From: Peterkaempfera sp044755465
GTDB taxonomy: Bacteria; Actinomycetota; Actinomycetes; Streptomycetales; Streptomycetaceae
Direction: 5' to 3'
Length of the DNA stretch: 64,000 nucleotides
Assembly (NCBI RefSeq): GCF_044755465.1
Contig: NZ_JBIVRB010000001.1
Span: forward strand, 1,426,001-1,490,000
Position numbers and translations under genes: made by a program. Each line of letters begins with the position of its first letter. The first letter of the stretch is position 1. Below the pieces are notes generated by a model. It was given only the letters and a program-made list of their open reading frames with translations, searched no databases and was not told the DNA's origin. Shown here piece by piece: positions 7,665 through 15,630 of the stretch.

Positions 7665-9962
7665 TCAGGCGACGCTGTCGGGTTCGAGGCGGATGACGAC
7701 CGACTTGGAGGTGGGGGTGTTGCTGGTGTCGGCGGTGGAGTCCAGCGGGACCAGCACATTGGTCTCCGGGAAGTACGCCGCCGCGCAGCCGCGCGCGGTG
7801 GGGTAGTGGACGACCCGGAAGTGCGGCGCGCGACGCTCCACGCCGTCCGTCCACTCGCTGACCAGGTCGGTGTACGCGCCGTCGGCGAAGCCCAGGGCGG
7901 CGGCGTCCTCGGGGTGGACCAGGACCACCCGGCGGCCGCCCTCGATGCCCCGGTAGCGGTCGTCCAGACCGTAGACGGTGGTGTTGTACTGGTCGTGGGA
8001 GCGCAGCGTCTGGAGCAGCAGCCGCCCCTCGGGGACCTCGGGCGCGGTCAGCGGGTTGACGGTGAAGTTGGCCTTCCCGGTGGTGGTGGGGAAGCTGCGG
8101 CTGTCCCGGGGGGCGTGCGGCAGCGCGAAGCCGCCGGGGGCGCGCACCCGTGCGTTGAAGTCCTCGAAGCCGGGGATCACCCGGGCGATCCGGTCGCGGA
8201 TCAGGTCGTACGACTCCGCGAAGTCCTCCCAGGGCACGGTGTTCTCCGGACCCAGCACCCGGCGGGCCAGCCGGCAGACGATGGCCACCTCGGACAGCAG
8301 CTGCGGGGACGGCGGCGGCAGCGGGCCACGCGAGGCGTGCACCATGCCCATCGAGTCCTCGACGGTGACGAACTGCCGCCCCCTGGAGGTGCGGTCCAGG
8401 TCGGTGCGGCCCAGGGTGGGCAGGATCAGCGCTCGGGCGCCGGTCACCGCGTGCGACCGGTTGAGCTTGGTGGAGACGTGCACCGTGAGCCGGCAGCGGC
8501 GCATCGCCGCCTCGGTGGCCAGGGTGTCCGGGGAGGCCGCCACGAAGTTGCCGCCCATGGCGAAGAAGACCCGGACCCGGCCGTCGCGCATCGCCCGGAT
8601 GGTGTCCACCGTGTCATGGCCGTGCTCACGCGGCGGCTGGAAGTCGAACTCCTTGCCCAGCGCGTCCAGGAACGCCGCCGCCGGCCGCTCGAAGATGCCC
8701 ATGGTCCGGTCGCCCTGCACATTGCTGTGCCCGCGCACCGGGCACACCCCGGCGCCGGGGCGGCCCACATTGCCGCGCAGCAGCAGGAAGTCCACCACCT
8801 CCCGGATGGTGGGCACCGAGTGCTTGTGCTGGGTGAGGCCCATCGCCCAGCAGACGACGACCTTGCGGGCGTCCAGCACCAGTGCGGCCAGCTCCCGGAT
8901 CTGCTCCTCCGGCAGGCCGGTCGCCGCCAGCACCGCAGCCCAGTCGGTGGTACGGGCGTCCGCCTCCCAGGCGTCGAAGCCGTGGCAGTGCCGCTCGATG
9001 AAGTCGCGGTCCAGGACGGTGCCCGGCTCCTTGTCCTCCGCCTCCAGCAGCAGCAGGTTGAGCGCCCGGAACAGTGCCAGGTCGCCGCCCAGCCGGATCT
9101 GCAGGAACAGGTCGGTCAGCCGCGTACCGCCGCCGACCAGACCGCGCGGCGTCTGCGGGTTCTTGAACCGCTCCAGACCGGCCTCCGGCAGCGGGTTGAC
9201 GCTGACGATCCGGGCGCCGGCCCGCTTGGCCCGCTCCAGGGCGCTGAGCATCCGGGGGTGGTTGGTGCCGGGGTTCTGACCGGCGACGATGATCAGATCG
9301 GCCTGGTGCAGGTCCTTCAGACTGACGCTGCCCTTGCCGACGCCCAGCGTCTCGGTCAGCGCCGAACCGGACGACTCATGGCACATGTTGGAGCAGTCCG
9401 GCAGGTTGTTGGTGCCCAGCTGGCGGGCGAACAGCTGGTACGTGAAGGCGGCCTCGTTGCCGGTGCGCCCGGAGGTGTAGAAGGCGGCGCCGTCCGGGGA
9501 GTCCAGGGCGGCGATCTCCTCGGCGATGATGTCGAACGCGCGCTCCCAGCCGACCGGCTCATAGCGGTCGGCGCCCGCGTCCAGCAGCATCGGCTCGGTG
9601 AGGCGGCCCTGCTGGCCCAGCCAGTAGCCGGACCGCTCGGCCAGGTCCGCCACCGGGTGCGTGGCGAAGAACTCCCGGTCGATCCGCCGCTCGGTCGCCT
9701 CCTCGGCCACCGCCTTGGCGCCGTTCTCGCAGAACTCGGCGGTGTGCGGGCGGTCCGGCTCCGGCCAGGCGCAGCCGGGGCAGTCGAAGCCCTTCGGCTG
9801 GTTGACCCGGCGCAGCGTGGACACCACCCGGCTCGGGCTCATCTGCGCCCCGGCCATCCGCAGGCTGTGGACGACGGCGGGGAGTCCGGCCGCCGCGTGC
9901 TTGGGTGCGGTCACCTGGGGTGCGTCCTGTGCCGGGTCGCTCCCGGGAGCCTGCCTGCTCAT
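7665..9962 (-). CDS. FdhF/YdeP-family molybdopterin oxidoreductase
   Basis: A 765-aa soluble molybdoenzyme of the bis-MGD family. Visible features are a CPGCAWP...CENGAK cysteine cluster near residues 45-70, the cofactor-domain segment FYTSGRTGNEAAFTYQLFAR, the conserved NLPDCSNMCHESSGSAL region, VAGQNPGTNHPRM, and a C-terminal MopB-type barrel. There is no signal sequence, so it should be cytoplasmic. E. coli YdeP is linked to acid resistance, but the substrate of this family is generally unknown. The start at 9962 is supported by GGAGG 9 bases upstream; the longer frame to 10022 is low-complexity. The gene lies upstream of and parallel to the chitinase gene; a functional link is not evident. 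Confidence 0.85.
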   Translation of the reverse strand: MSRQAPGSDPAQDAPQVTAPKHAAAGLPAVVHSLRMAGAQMSPSRVVSTLRRVNQPKGFDCPGCAWPEPDRPHTAEFCENGAKAVAEEATERRIDREFFATHPVADLAERSGYWLGQQGRLTEPMLLDAGADRYEPVGWERAFDIIAEEIAALDSPDGAAFYTSGRTGNEAAFTYQLFARQLGTNNLPDCSNMCHESSGSALTETLGVGKGSVSLKDLHQADLIIVAGQNPGTNHPRMLSALERAKRAGARIVSVNPLPEAGLERFKNPQTPRGLVGGGTRLTDLFLQIRLGGDLALFRALNLLLLEAEDKEPGTVLDRDFIERHCHGFDAWEADARTTDWAAVLAATGLPEEQIRELAALVLDARKVVVCWAMGLTQHKHSVPTIREVVDFLLLRGNVGRPGAGVCPVRGHSNVQGDRTMGIFERPAAAFLDALGKEFDFQPPREHGHDTVDTIRAMRDGRVRVFFAMGGNFVAASPDTLATEAAMRRCRLTVHVSTKLNRSHAVTGARALILPTLGRTDLDRTSRGRQFVTVEDSMGMVHASRGPLPPPSPQLLSEVAIVCRLARRVLGPENTVPWEDFAESYDLIRDRIARVIPGFEDFNARVRAPGGFALPHAPRDSRSFPTTTGKANFTVNPLTAPEVPEGRLLLQTLRSHDQYNTTVYGLDDRYRGIEGGRRVVLVHPEDAAALGFADGAYTDLVSEWTDGVERRAPHFRVVHYPTARGCAAAYFPETNVLVPLDSTADTSNTPTSKSVVIRLEPDSVA

Positions 9963-10082
9963 CCTCGCCCACCTCCGCCTCGCCGCCACGGCGCACACCG
10001 CTGCGCGCCCGGCAGCAGCCATCCTCCCACCCGACCCCCGCTCTGCCCCCGGGCCGGGGGTGCGCTTTCGGGGAACCGGGGT

Positions 10083-10128
10083 TCAGGGTTGGTTGTGGGG
10101 GGCGGGTTGTGGTGTGGGGGCGCGGGGG
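10083..10128. repeat. 46-bp direct repeat, copy 1
   Basis: Nearly identical (one or two mismatches) to 10230-10275, 147 bp away; begins TCAGGGTTGGTTGTGGGG. It lies in the 267-bp gap between the oxidoreductase start and the next gene's stop and is part of a GC-rich repeat tract. No gene or clear promoter element is visible in the gap. Confidence 0.8.
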
Positions 10129-10198
10129 CTGTACGGGTCGCCTGCTGCTGGGGTGGGGGGTTGCGTGTGTGGTTCGGTTGCGGGTGGATGGTGGGTTG

Positions 10199-10226
10199 TT
10201 CGCGCGGTTTCTCGCGCCCCTGTGGG
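10199..10226. repeat. Dispersed intergenic repeat, core GCGCRGTTCCTCGCGCCCC (variant)
   Basis: Reads GTTCGCGCGGTTTCTCGCG followed by CCCCTGTGG. It is one of at least four copies in the window (also 10341, 26396 and 62301), always in or at the edge of intergenic DNA. The core is a partial inverted repeat. Confidence 0.7.
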
Positions 10227-10229
10227 GGG

Positions 10230-10275
10230 TCAGGGTTGGTTGTGGGGGACGGGTTGTGGTGTGGGGGCGCGGGGA
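10230..10275. repeat. 46-bp direct repeat, copy 2 (overlaps the end of the FAD gene)
   Basis: Second copy of the 10083-10128 sequence. Its first three bases supply the stop codon (TGA on the minus strand) of the FAD/NAD(P)-binding gene, and the rest encodes that protein's last ~14 residues. Confidence 0.8.
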
Positions 10276-12350
10276 ACTGCGCGGGCCGCCGACCGCCGGG
10301 GTGGGGGGCTGAGCACGTCGTTCAGTTGCAGGTGGGTGGTGGGTTCCTCGCGCAGTTCCTCGCGCCCCTGGGGTGGTGTGGGGCTGGCCGTGGGCTCCTC
10401 GCGGCGCTGGGGTGGTGTGGGGCTGGTGGTGGGTTCCCCGGGCCGTTGGGGTGGGGTCGGGCGGAGGGCGCGGAGGAGGGCGCGGGCGGCGGAGTCGGTC
10501 TGGCGGAAGCCGGGGGAGTCGGTGCGGGGCCGGGCGAAGGCGGCGAAGGCGCGGCCGTTGGTGTGCGGGCCCAGGGCGGTGCGGCGGGGGTGTGGGCCGC
10601 CGAGGAGCGGGTCGTACAGGCGCCCGTCGGCCGGGGAGACGCTGACCAGCCCGGAGCGGTGCACCCGGGAGGGGTCGGCGAGCACTTCCTCGGCCACCGC
10701 GCCGCTGCGGTGCAGGCCGCGCAGCACCGGATCGTGGGTCCGCTCCAGGGCGTGCCGGGGCAGGTACGCCTCGATCAGCGCCGTGGCGGTGACGGTGTGT
10801 CCCGGTACGGACGCGCCGGTGGCCCGGAAGGTGCCGGTCGCCTCGTCGGTGGTCACCTCGATCCCGGCGCCCAGGAAGCGGACCACCCCCGCCCGGGAGA
10901 GCGCCAGCAGCTCGCGCAGCCGGAAGCCGGGCGGCCCGGAGGCCAGGAAGCTGAAGAAGCCGGACCACCAGCCGTCGACGTCCTCCGCGACCGAGCGGGC
11001 GGTGAGCCGGCCGGTGGCCAGCACCCGGGGCAACTGGGCGTAGAGCGAGAGCAGCGCCAGGAAGGCACCCAGGTCGGCGCTGTGGGCGGGGTCGGCGCGG
11101 CGGGCGACATCGGCGGCGATGTGGTCGCGCAGCCGGGTCTGCAACTCCTCCGGGTCGTCCAGGACGAGCCCGGTCAGCGGCCGGTCCAGCGCCTCGAAGT
11201 CCAGCCGGTCGGCGGGGTCGGGCACGGCCGCCGCCACCAGCTCCGCCAGCCCGGCGGAGTACCAGCCGAGCCGGTCGTAGCCGGCCAGGAACTCCGCCCA
11301 CGGCAGCGCGGTCCGCTCCGGATGGGCGTGGAATAGCTCGTGGTAGTGGCCGAAGCCGATCTCCTTGGCCATCAGCGGCCACAGGTCGCGCCGCAGGTCC
11401 AGCGGCCCGGCGCCGGCCAGCAGCGCGTCCACGGCGGCGGCGTCGAAGTAGCGGGGCAGCGGCGCGGGCGGTCCCTGCAACCGGTAGCCGGTCTTGGAGT
11501 GGTACGGCACGCCCCGCCGCGAACCGAGGTGGAGCACCGGTTCCCGGCCGGACGGCAGATAGGTCAGCGTGCCGTCCGGCCCGGTGCGGTAGGAGCCGCC
11601 GCGCCCCTCGGTGAGCAGCACGGTCAGGTCCACGGCGGCCAGCCCGAAGCCGCGCAGCACCACGTGCTCGCCGGGCCGGACCGGCTCCAGGTCGGCGTCG
11701 GCGGAGAACTCCGGCGGCAGGTAGTAGCGGCCGTGCCGGGCGGCGAAGCGGGCCAGCTCCCGGTGCGGCCCGCCCGGCGCCGAGCCCAGGTGGCCCAGGG
11801 TGAGCACTACCTGGTCGCCGGTCAGGACCTGGCCCGACGCCAGCCGGACCCGCTGCGGCCCGTCGGCCGGCCCGGTGACGGCGACGGCGCGGTCGCGGTG
11901 CACGGTGACGGTGATGTGCGGTGGCAGGTCGGCGACGGCCCGCCGGAAGACCCAGTCCAGGTAGGCGCTCTGCGCCCGGCGGGTGGGGAAGTCGGTGGGT
12001 GCCAGGGCGTGCAGTTCGGCGGTGACCGCCGGGTCGGCGGGCGGTGCGTACGGCGGGTGGGCGGCCGGGTCGGCGGCCCACTGGGCGAGCGAGGGTCCGG
12101 GCCGTACCGGGCCCTGGATGGTGGAGCGCTCGTCGGTGAACATGGTGACGTCCTCGGCCATGGAGTTCATCCGCAGCAGCGGGGACTGGTCGTGCCGCCA
12201 GATCCGCCCGGCGCCCGGCGGGTGCGGGTCCACCAGGTGGATGTGGAGCGGCCGGTCGGGCAGCAGCTCGGGCGCGTTGGCGGCGATCCGTTCCAGCAGC
12301 CCGGTGCCGCGCGGCCCGGCGCCGACCACCACCAGCACGGCCGCCGTCAC
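10230..12350 (-). CDS. FAD/NAD(P)-binding protein (PF13454-like)
   Basis: A 706-aa protein. The N-terminal dinucleotide fingerprint VLVVVGAGPRGTGLLERIA is typical of the FAD-NAD(P)-binding family that includes poorly characterised actinobacterial flavoproteins; a second conserved stretch lies near VVLRGFGLAAVDLTVLL. GTG 12350 overlaps the permease stop as GTGA, so the two are translationally coupled and probably act together. The last ~80 residues (from about RALRPTPPQRPGEP) are Pro/Thr/Glu repeats encoded by the dispersed repeat tract and are unlikely to be part of the ancestral fold. Context suggests oxidation of an imported organosulfur or amino compound; no reaction is known. Confidence 0.75.
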   Translation of the reverse strand: MTAAVLVVVGAGPRGTGLLERIAANAPELLPDRPLHIHLVDPHPPGAGRIWRHDQSPLLRMNSMAEDVTMFTDERSTIQGPVRPGPSLAQWAADPAAHPPYAPPADPAVTAELHALAPTDFPTRRAQSAYLDWVFRRAVADLPPHITVTVHRDRAVAVTGPADGPQRVRLASGQVLTGDQVVLTLGHLGSAPGGPHRELARFAARHGRYYLPPEFSADADLEPVRPGEHVVLRGFGLAAVDLTVLLTEGRGGSYRTGPDGTLTYLPSGREPVLHLGSRRGVPYHSKTGYRLQGPPAPLPRYFDAAAVDALLAGAGPLDLRRDLWPLMAKEIGFGHYHELFHAHPERTALPWAEFLAGYDRLGWYSAGLAELVAAAVPDPADRLDFEALDRPLTGLVLDDPEELQTRLRDHIAADVARRADPAHSADLGAFLALLSLYAQLPRVLATGRLTARSVAEDVDGWWSGFFSFLASGPPGFRLRELLALSRAGVVRFLGAGIEVTTDEATGTFRATGASVPGHTVTATALIEAYLPRHALERTHDPVLRGLHRSGAVAEEVLADPSRVHRSGLVSVSPADGRLYDPLLGGPHPRRTALGPHTNGRAFAAFARPRTDSPGFRQTDSAARALLRALRPTPPQRPGEPTTSPTPPQRREEPTASPTPPQGREELREEPTTHLQLNDVLSPPPRRSAARAVPRAPTPQPVPHNQP
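10341..10372. repeat. Dispersed intergenic repeat inside the 3' end of the FAD gene
   Basis: Contains CTCGCGCAGTTCCTCGCGCC then CCTGGGG, the same core as 62301-62327 (identical over at least 25 bases) and, inverted, 26396-26419. Here the repeat has become coding sequence for the C-terminal extension of the FAD/NAD(P)-binding protein. Confidence 0.7.
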
Positions 12351-13354
12351 CGGTGGCCGCCGAGGGCGGGCGCGGCGTCGGCGGCGGTCAGGGTGCGCAG
12401 CCGGCCGCGCAGCCGCTGGAGCGGGGTGGGCGGCAGTTCGCGGCTGGCGCCGCGCGCGTAGTACCGCTCCAGGTGGTACTGGCCGGTGGAGAGCACGCTG
12501 GTGACGACCAGGTACCAGAGCGTCGCCACGGTCAGCAGCGGGATGACCTCGTAGGTGCGGTTGTAGACCAGCTGCACCGAGTACAGCAGGTCCTGCACGG
12601 CGAGCACGCTGACGATGCTGGTGCCCTTGAGGGTGCCGATCAGCATGTTGCCCGCCGTCGGCACGATGGACCGCATCGCCTGCGGCACCACGATCCGGCG
12701 CAGCACCCGGTACCGGGAGAGCCCCAGCGCCTGCGCCGCCTCCAGCTGGCCGTGGTCCACCGAGAGGATGCCGCCGCGCACCACCTCGGCGGCGTACGCG
12801 GCCTCGTGCAGGGTGAGGCCGATGACGGCCGTGGCGGTGGCGCCCAGCAGATTGACGGTACGGAAGGTGACGAACTCCGGGCCGAACGGGATGCCGAAGC
12901 CGAGCGTCGGGTAGAGGGCGCCGATGTTGAACCAGAACAGCAGCTGCACCAGGATCGGCGTGGAGCGGAAGATCCAGATGTAGGCCCAGCCCAGCGTGCG
13001 CAGCACCGGGTTGCCGGAGAGCCGCATCACCGCCAGCAGGGTGCCGAGCAGAAAGCCCAGCACCATGACGGCGGCGGTCAGCCAGAGGGTGAGCAGCAGG
13101 CCGTCCAGCACGGCGGCGCTGGTGAAGTAGCGGCCGACCACGTCCCACTGGAAGGCCCGGTTGCGGACCACCGAGTTGAGCACCATGGCCAGGACCAGCA
13201 GCGCGACGGCCGCGGCCAGCAGTCGGCCGGGGCGGCGCCTGGGGACGATCCGGGGTTCGGGTACGGGGGCCGGCGGCTGCGGCCGGGGTGCGGCCGGGGT
13301 GCTCGGGGCGGCGGGTACGGCAGCGGCGGGTATGACGTCGGGCGAGGCGGCCAT
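12347..13354 (-). CDS. Polar amino acid-type ABC transporter permease
   Basis: A 335-aa HisM/TcyM-type permease. An N-terminal Pro/Ala-rich cytoplasmic extension of ~60 residues precedes five or so membrane segments. The EAA loop (EAAQALGLSRYRVLRRIVVP) contacts the ATPase. The start at 13354 is chosen because GGAGAG lies 6-9 bases upstream; the longer frame to 13504 runs through the promoter region. It resembles the permease at 16580 (shared RSTPILVQLLFWFN and GQLEAAxALG patterns), so the two probably form a heterodimer or two alternative transporters with the ATPase at 17674. Its uptake substrate is inferred to be a sulfur-containing amino acid. Confidence 0.9.
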   Translation of the reverse strand: MAASPDVIPAAAVPAAPSTPAAPRPQPPAPVPEPRIVPRRRPGRLLAAAVALLVLAMVLNSVVRNRAFQWDVVGRYFTSAAVLDGLLLTLWLTAAVMVLGFLLGTLLAVMRLSGNPVLRTLGWAYIWIFRSTPILVQLLFWFNIGALYPTLGFGIPFGPEFVTFRTVNLLGATATAVIGLTLHEAAYAAEVVRGGILSVDHGQLEAAQALGLSRYRVLRRIVVPQAMRSIVPTAGNMLIGTLKGTSIVSVLAVQDLLYSVQLVYNRTYEVIPLLTVATLWYLVVTSVLSTGQYHLERYYARGASRELPPTPLQRLRGRLRTLTAADAAPALGGHR

Positions 13355-13972
13355 CACGGGCTCTCCGGGGAGGGATGTGCGCGGGCGGGCGGGTGGGCAC
13401 GCCCCGGCACGGGGCGGCGGTGCCATCACGCGCGCCGCGTCCCTCAACGCGGCCGGACCGGTCGCCACCGGTCCGCGTCGATCGTACGCACGGTGCTCGG
13501 ACAAGTGTCAAGCGATGCCCGGGGCGCGGACGGTGGTTGACGAACGCGCGGGTGCACTGGTCAACTGATGGGGTGAACGCCGAGCAGCCCCTGGTCACCC
13601 GCGACCACATCGACTTCGGTCGGGTGTGGTCCGCCGCGTGTCGCGCCTGACTCGGCAGCGGGCCGCCTGACCGGCCCCTTCCTCCTCCCTCGGTGACCCC
13701 GTCGCGGGCCGAGCACTGCCGCCGTACCCCCTGCTGACACCGGCCGGGTACGGCTCCGAGGCGCACGCTGCCGCCACCCCCGCCTGCACCTGACGTGCCA
13801 TCGCGCCCACGCATCGCACTGCCCCGCACCGCGCACCGCATCCGCACCGCACTGCATCCGCACCGCATCCGCACCTGTACCGGTACCGCACCGTCATGCC
13901 GCCATGCCCGCGCCGAGGGCCCCTTCGGCGTACCCGCATCCGGCCACCCATCCCACCCGAGAGGCCACTCCC
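13355..13972. promoter_or_regulatory. Divergent regulatory region (618 bp) of the organosulfur-type cluster
   Basis: This region separates the leftward permease/FAD pair from the rightward eight-gene operon and holds no convincing gene. Visible are a leftward promoter candidate (13481-13511), an inverted pair GTTGAC/GTCAAC at 13536-13541 and 13560-13565 (possible operator), and an imperfect tandem tract of CATCCGCACCG-like units at about 13824-13890, just before the ribosome site of the monooxygenase gene. No regulator gene lies in or next to the region. Confidence 0.55.
13481..13511 (-). promoter_or_regulatory. Candidate vegetative promoter for the permease/FAD pair
   Basis: On the minus strand TTGACA (13511-13506) is followed after 19 bases by TACGAT (13486-13481), close to the HrdB consensus (TTGAC and TANNNT), though the spacer is one or two bases long. 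It would give a ~120-base leader before the permease start at 13354. Confidence 0.45.
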
Positions 13973-15118
13973 ATGCCTGTGGAGTTCCTGGGCATCGCCG
14001 CCACCAACGACGGTTCGGAGACGAACCGCCGTTCCGGCGGCGCCTTCGACAAGGACTACACCCTGCGGCTCGCCCGCGCCCACGAGGACTACGACTGGGA
14101 CCGGGTGCTGTTCGCCTACGGCTCCGGCTCACCCGACCCGGCACCGGCCGCCGCGTACATCGCCGCCCGGCTGGAGCGCCTCCAGATCCTGCTGGCCCAC
14201 CGGCCCAACGTCTCCTACCCCACCTTCGCCGCCAAGACCTTCGCCACCCTGGACCAGATCAGCGGCGGGCGGCTCACCGTCCACTTCATCACCGGCGGCA
14301 ACAACCACGAGCAGGGCCGCGAGGGCGACTTCCTCACCAAGGACGAGCGCTACGCCCGCACCCGGGAGTACATCGGGATCGTCAAGCGGGCCTGGACCAG
14401 TGAGACGCCGTTCGACCACGAGGGCGAGTACTACCGCTTCCACGACTTCGTCAGCGACGTCCGCCCGGTCCAGCAGCCGCGCCCCGGCGTCTCCTTCGGC
14501 GGCTCCTCCCCGGCGGCGTACGCGGCGGGTGGCGCCGAGGCCGACATCTACTGCCTGTGGGGCGAGCCGCTGGCGCAGACCGCCGAGCAGATCGAGAAGG
14601 TGAAGGCGGCGGCCAAGGCCGCCGGGCGCAGCGAGCCGCCGCGCTTCCAGGTGGCGTTCCGGCCGATCATCGCGCCGACCGAGGAACTGGCCTGGGAGAA
14701 GGCCCACCGCACCCTGGACACCATCAACGCCCGCCGGGCCGCCGGGGAGCAGATCCGCCCGCGCCGCCGCCCGAACCCGGCGTCCGACGCCGCCGCCACC
14801 CCGGAGAACACCGGCTCGCAGCGGCTGGTCTCCATCGCGGCCCGCGGCGAGCGCTTCGACCGGGCGCTGTGGACCCCCACCGCCGCCGCCACCAGCGGCT
14901 CCGGCAACTCCAACGCCCTGGTCGGCACCCCGGAGACGGTCGCCCAGGCGCTGCTGGACTACTACGACCTCGGGGTGGAGATCCTCTCCGCGCGCGGCTA
15001 CGACCTGCTGGGCGACGCGGTCGACTTCGGCCGCCATGTCATCCCGCTGGTCCGCGCGGAGGTCGCCCGGCGCGACGCCGACCGGGCCCGCCGGCAGCTC
15101 ACGGCGGTGCCGTCATGA
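13973..15118 (+). CDS. LLM-class flavin-dependent monooxygenase (SsuD-like)
   Basis: A 381-aa luciferase-like TIM-barrel protein. The region ISGGRLTVHFITGGNNHEQ, then GDFLTKDERYARTREYIGIV, and the insertion segment match FMNH2-dependent alkanesulfonate monooxygenases, which release sulfite from sulfonates using reduced flavin from a partner reductase. ATG 13973 is chosen because GAGAGG lies 8 bases upstream and the conserved domain starts at MPVEFLG. It is the first gene of the rightward operon and overlaps the acetyltransferase gene by ATGA. No SsuE-type reductase is present in the cluster. The substrate is inferred to be a sulfur compound, but this is not shown by the sequence. Confidence 0.88.
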   Translation: MPVEFLGIAATNDGSETNRRSGGAFDKDYTLRLARAHEDYDWDRVLFAYGSGSPDPAPAAAYIAARLERLQILLAHRPNVSYPTFAAKTFATLDQISGGRLTVHFITGGNNHEQGREGDFLTKDERYARTREYIGIVKRAWTSETPFDHEGEYYRFHDFVSDVRPVQQPRPGVSFGGSSPAAYAAGGAEADIYCLWGEPLAQTAEQIEKVKAAAKAAGRSEPPRFQVAFRPIIAPTEELAWEKAHRTLDTINARRAAGEQIRPRRRPNPASDAAATPENTGSQRLVSIAARGERFDRALWTPTAAATSGSGNSNALVGTPETVAQALLDYYDLGVEILSARGYDLLGDAVDFGRHVIPLVRAEVARRDADRARRQLTAVPS

Positions 15119-15630
15119 CGTCCGTGGCCGAGCCCGGCGGCCTGGCCGTCGCCCGGGTGGCCGTCGACGACCCCCGGGTGCGGCCGCTGCTGACCGAGCT
15201 GGCCCATGAGTACCAGACCCGCTACGGCCATGACGCGCGCAGCGAGCTGACCCGCTATCCGGCGGCGGAGTTCGCCCCGCCGCACGGCGCGCTGCTCCTG
15301 CTGCTGGAGGGCGGCACCGCCGTGGCGGGCGGCGCGTTCCGCCGCCACCAGGACCCGGCCACCGCCGAGCTGAAGCGCATCTGGACGCACTCCGCCCACC
15401 GGCGGCGCGGCCTGGCCCGCCGGGTGGTCGCCGAGCTGGAGCGGGAGGCCGCCGCGCGCGGCTACCGGCGGGTCTTCCTGACGACCGGCCCCCGCCAGCC
15501 GGAGGCCCGCGGCCTCTACCTGGCCACCGGCTACACACCGCTGTTCGACCTGGCCGCCGACCCGGAGACGATCGGCCCGCTCCCGTTCGAGAAGCACCTC
15601 ACCCACCCCGGAAAGGCCCCGACCCGATGA
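15115..15630 (+). CDS. GNAT-family N-acetyltransferase
   Basis: A 171-aa GNAT protein. The acetyl-CoA pyrophosphate loop is seen as HRRRGLARRVVAELE (R/Q-x-x-G-x-G/A type), with motif B at ARGLYLATGYTPL. It overlaps both neighbours by ATGA (15115 and 15627), so it is fully embedded in the transporter/monooxygenase operon. In the similar B. subtilis operon the acetyltransferase SnaA N-acetylates S-modified cysteines before monooxygenase cleavage; by position this gene is the candidate equivalent. Sequence alone does not fix the acceptor substrate. Confidence 0.85.
   Translation: MTSVAEPGGLAVARVAVDDPRVRPLLTELAHEYQTRYGHDARSELTRYPAAEFAPPHGALLLLLEGGTAVAGGAFRRHQDPATAELKRIWTHSAHRRRGLARRVVAELEREAAARGYRRVFLTTGPRQPEARGLYLATGYTPLFDLAADPETIGPLPFEKHLTHPGKAPTR

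Noticed and set aside
7620..11336. A 1238-codon open frame on the plus strand
   Set aside because: Antisense to the molybdopterin oxidoreductase and FAD genes, rich in Gly/Arg/Val/Gln, no domain pattern and no ribosome site.
10230..14144. A 1304-codon open frame on the minus strand
   Set aside because: It is the FAD gene frame extended without stops through the overlapping permease and promoter DNA; GC-rich DNA has few stop codons. The domain start, GTG 12350 and the GTGA overlap define the real gene.
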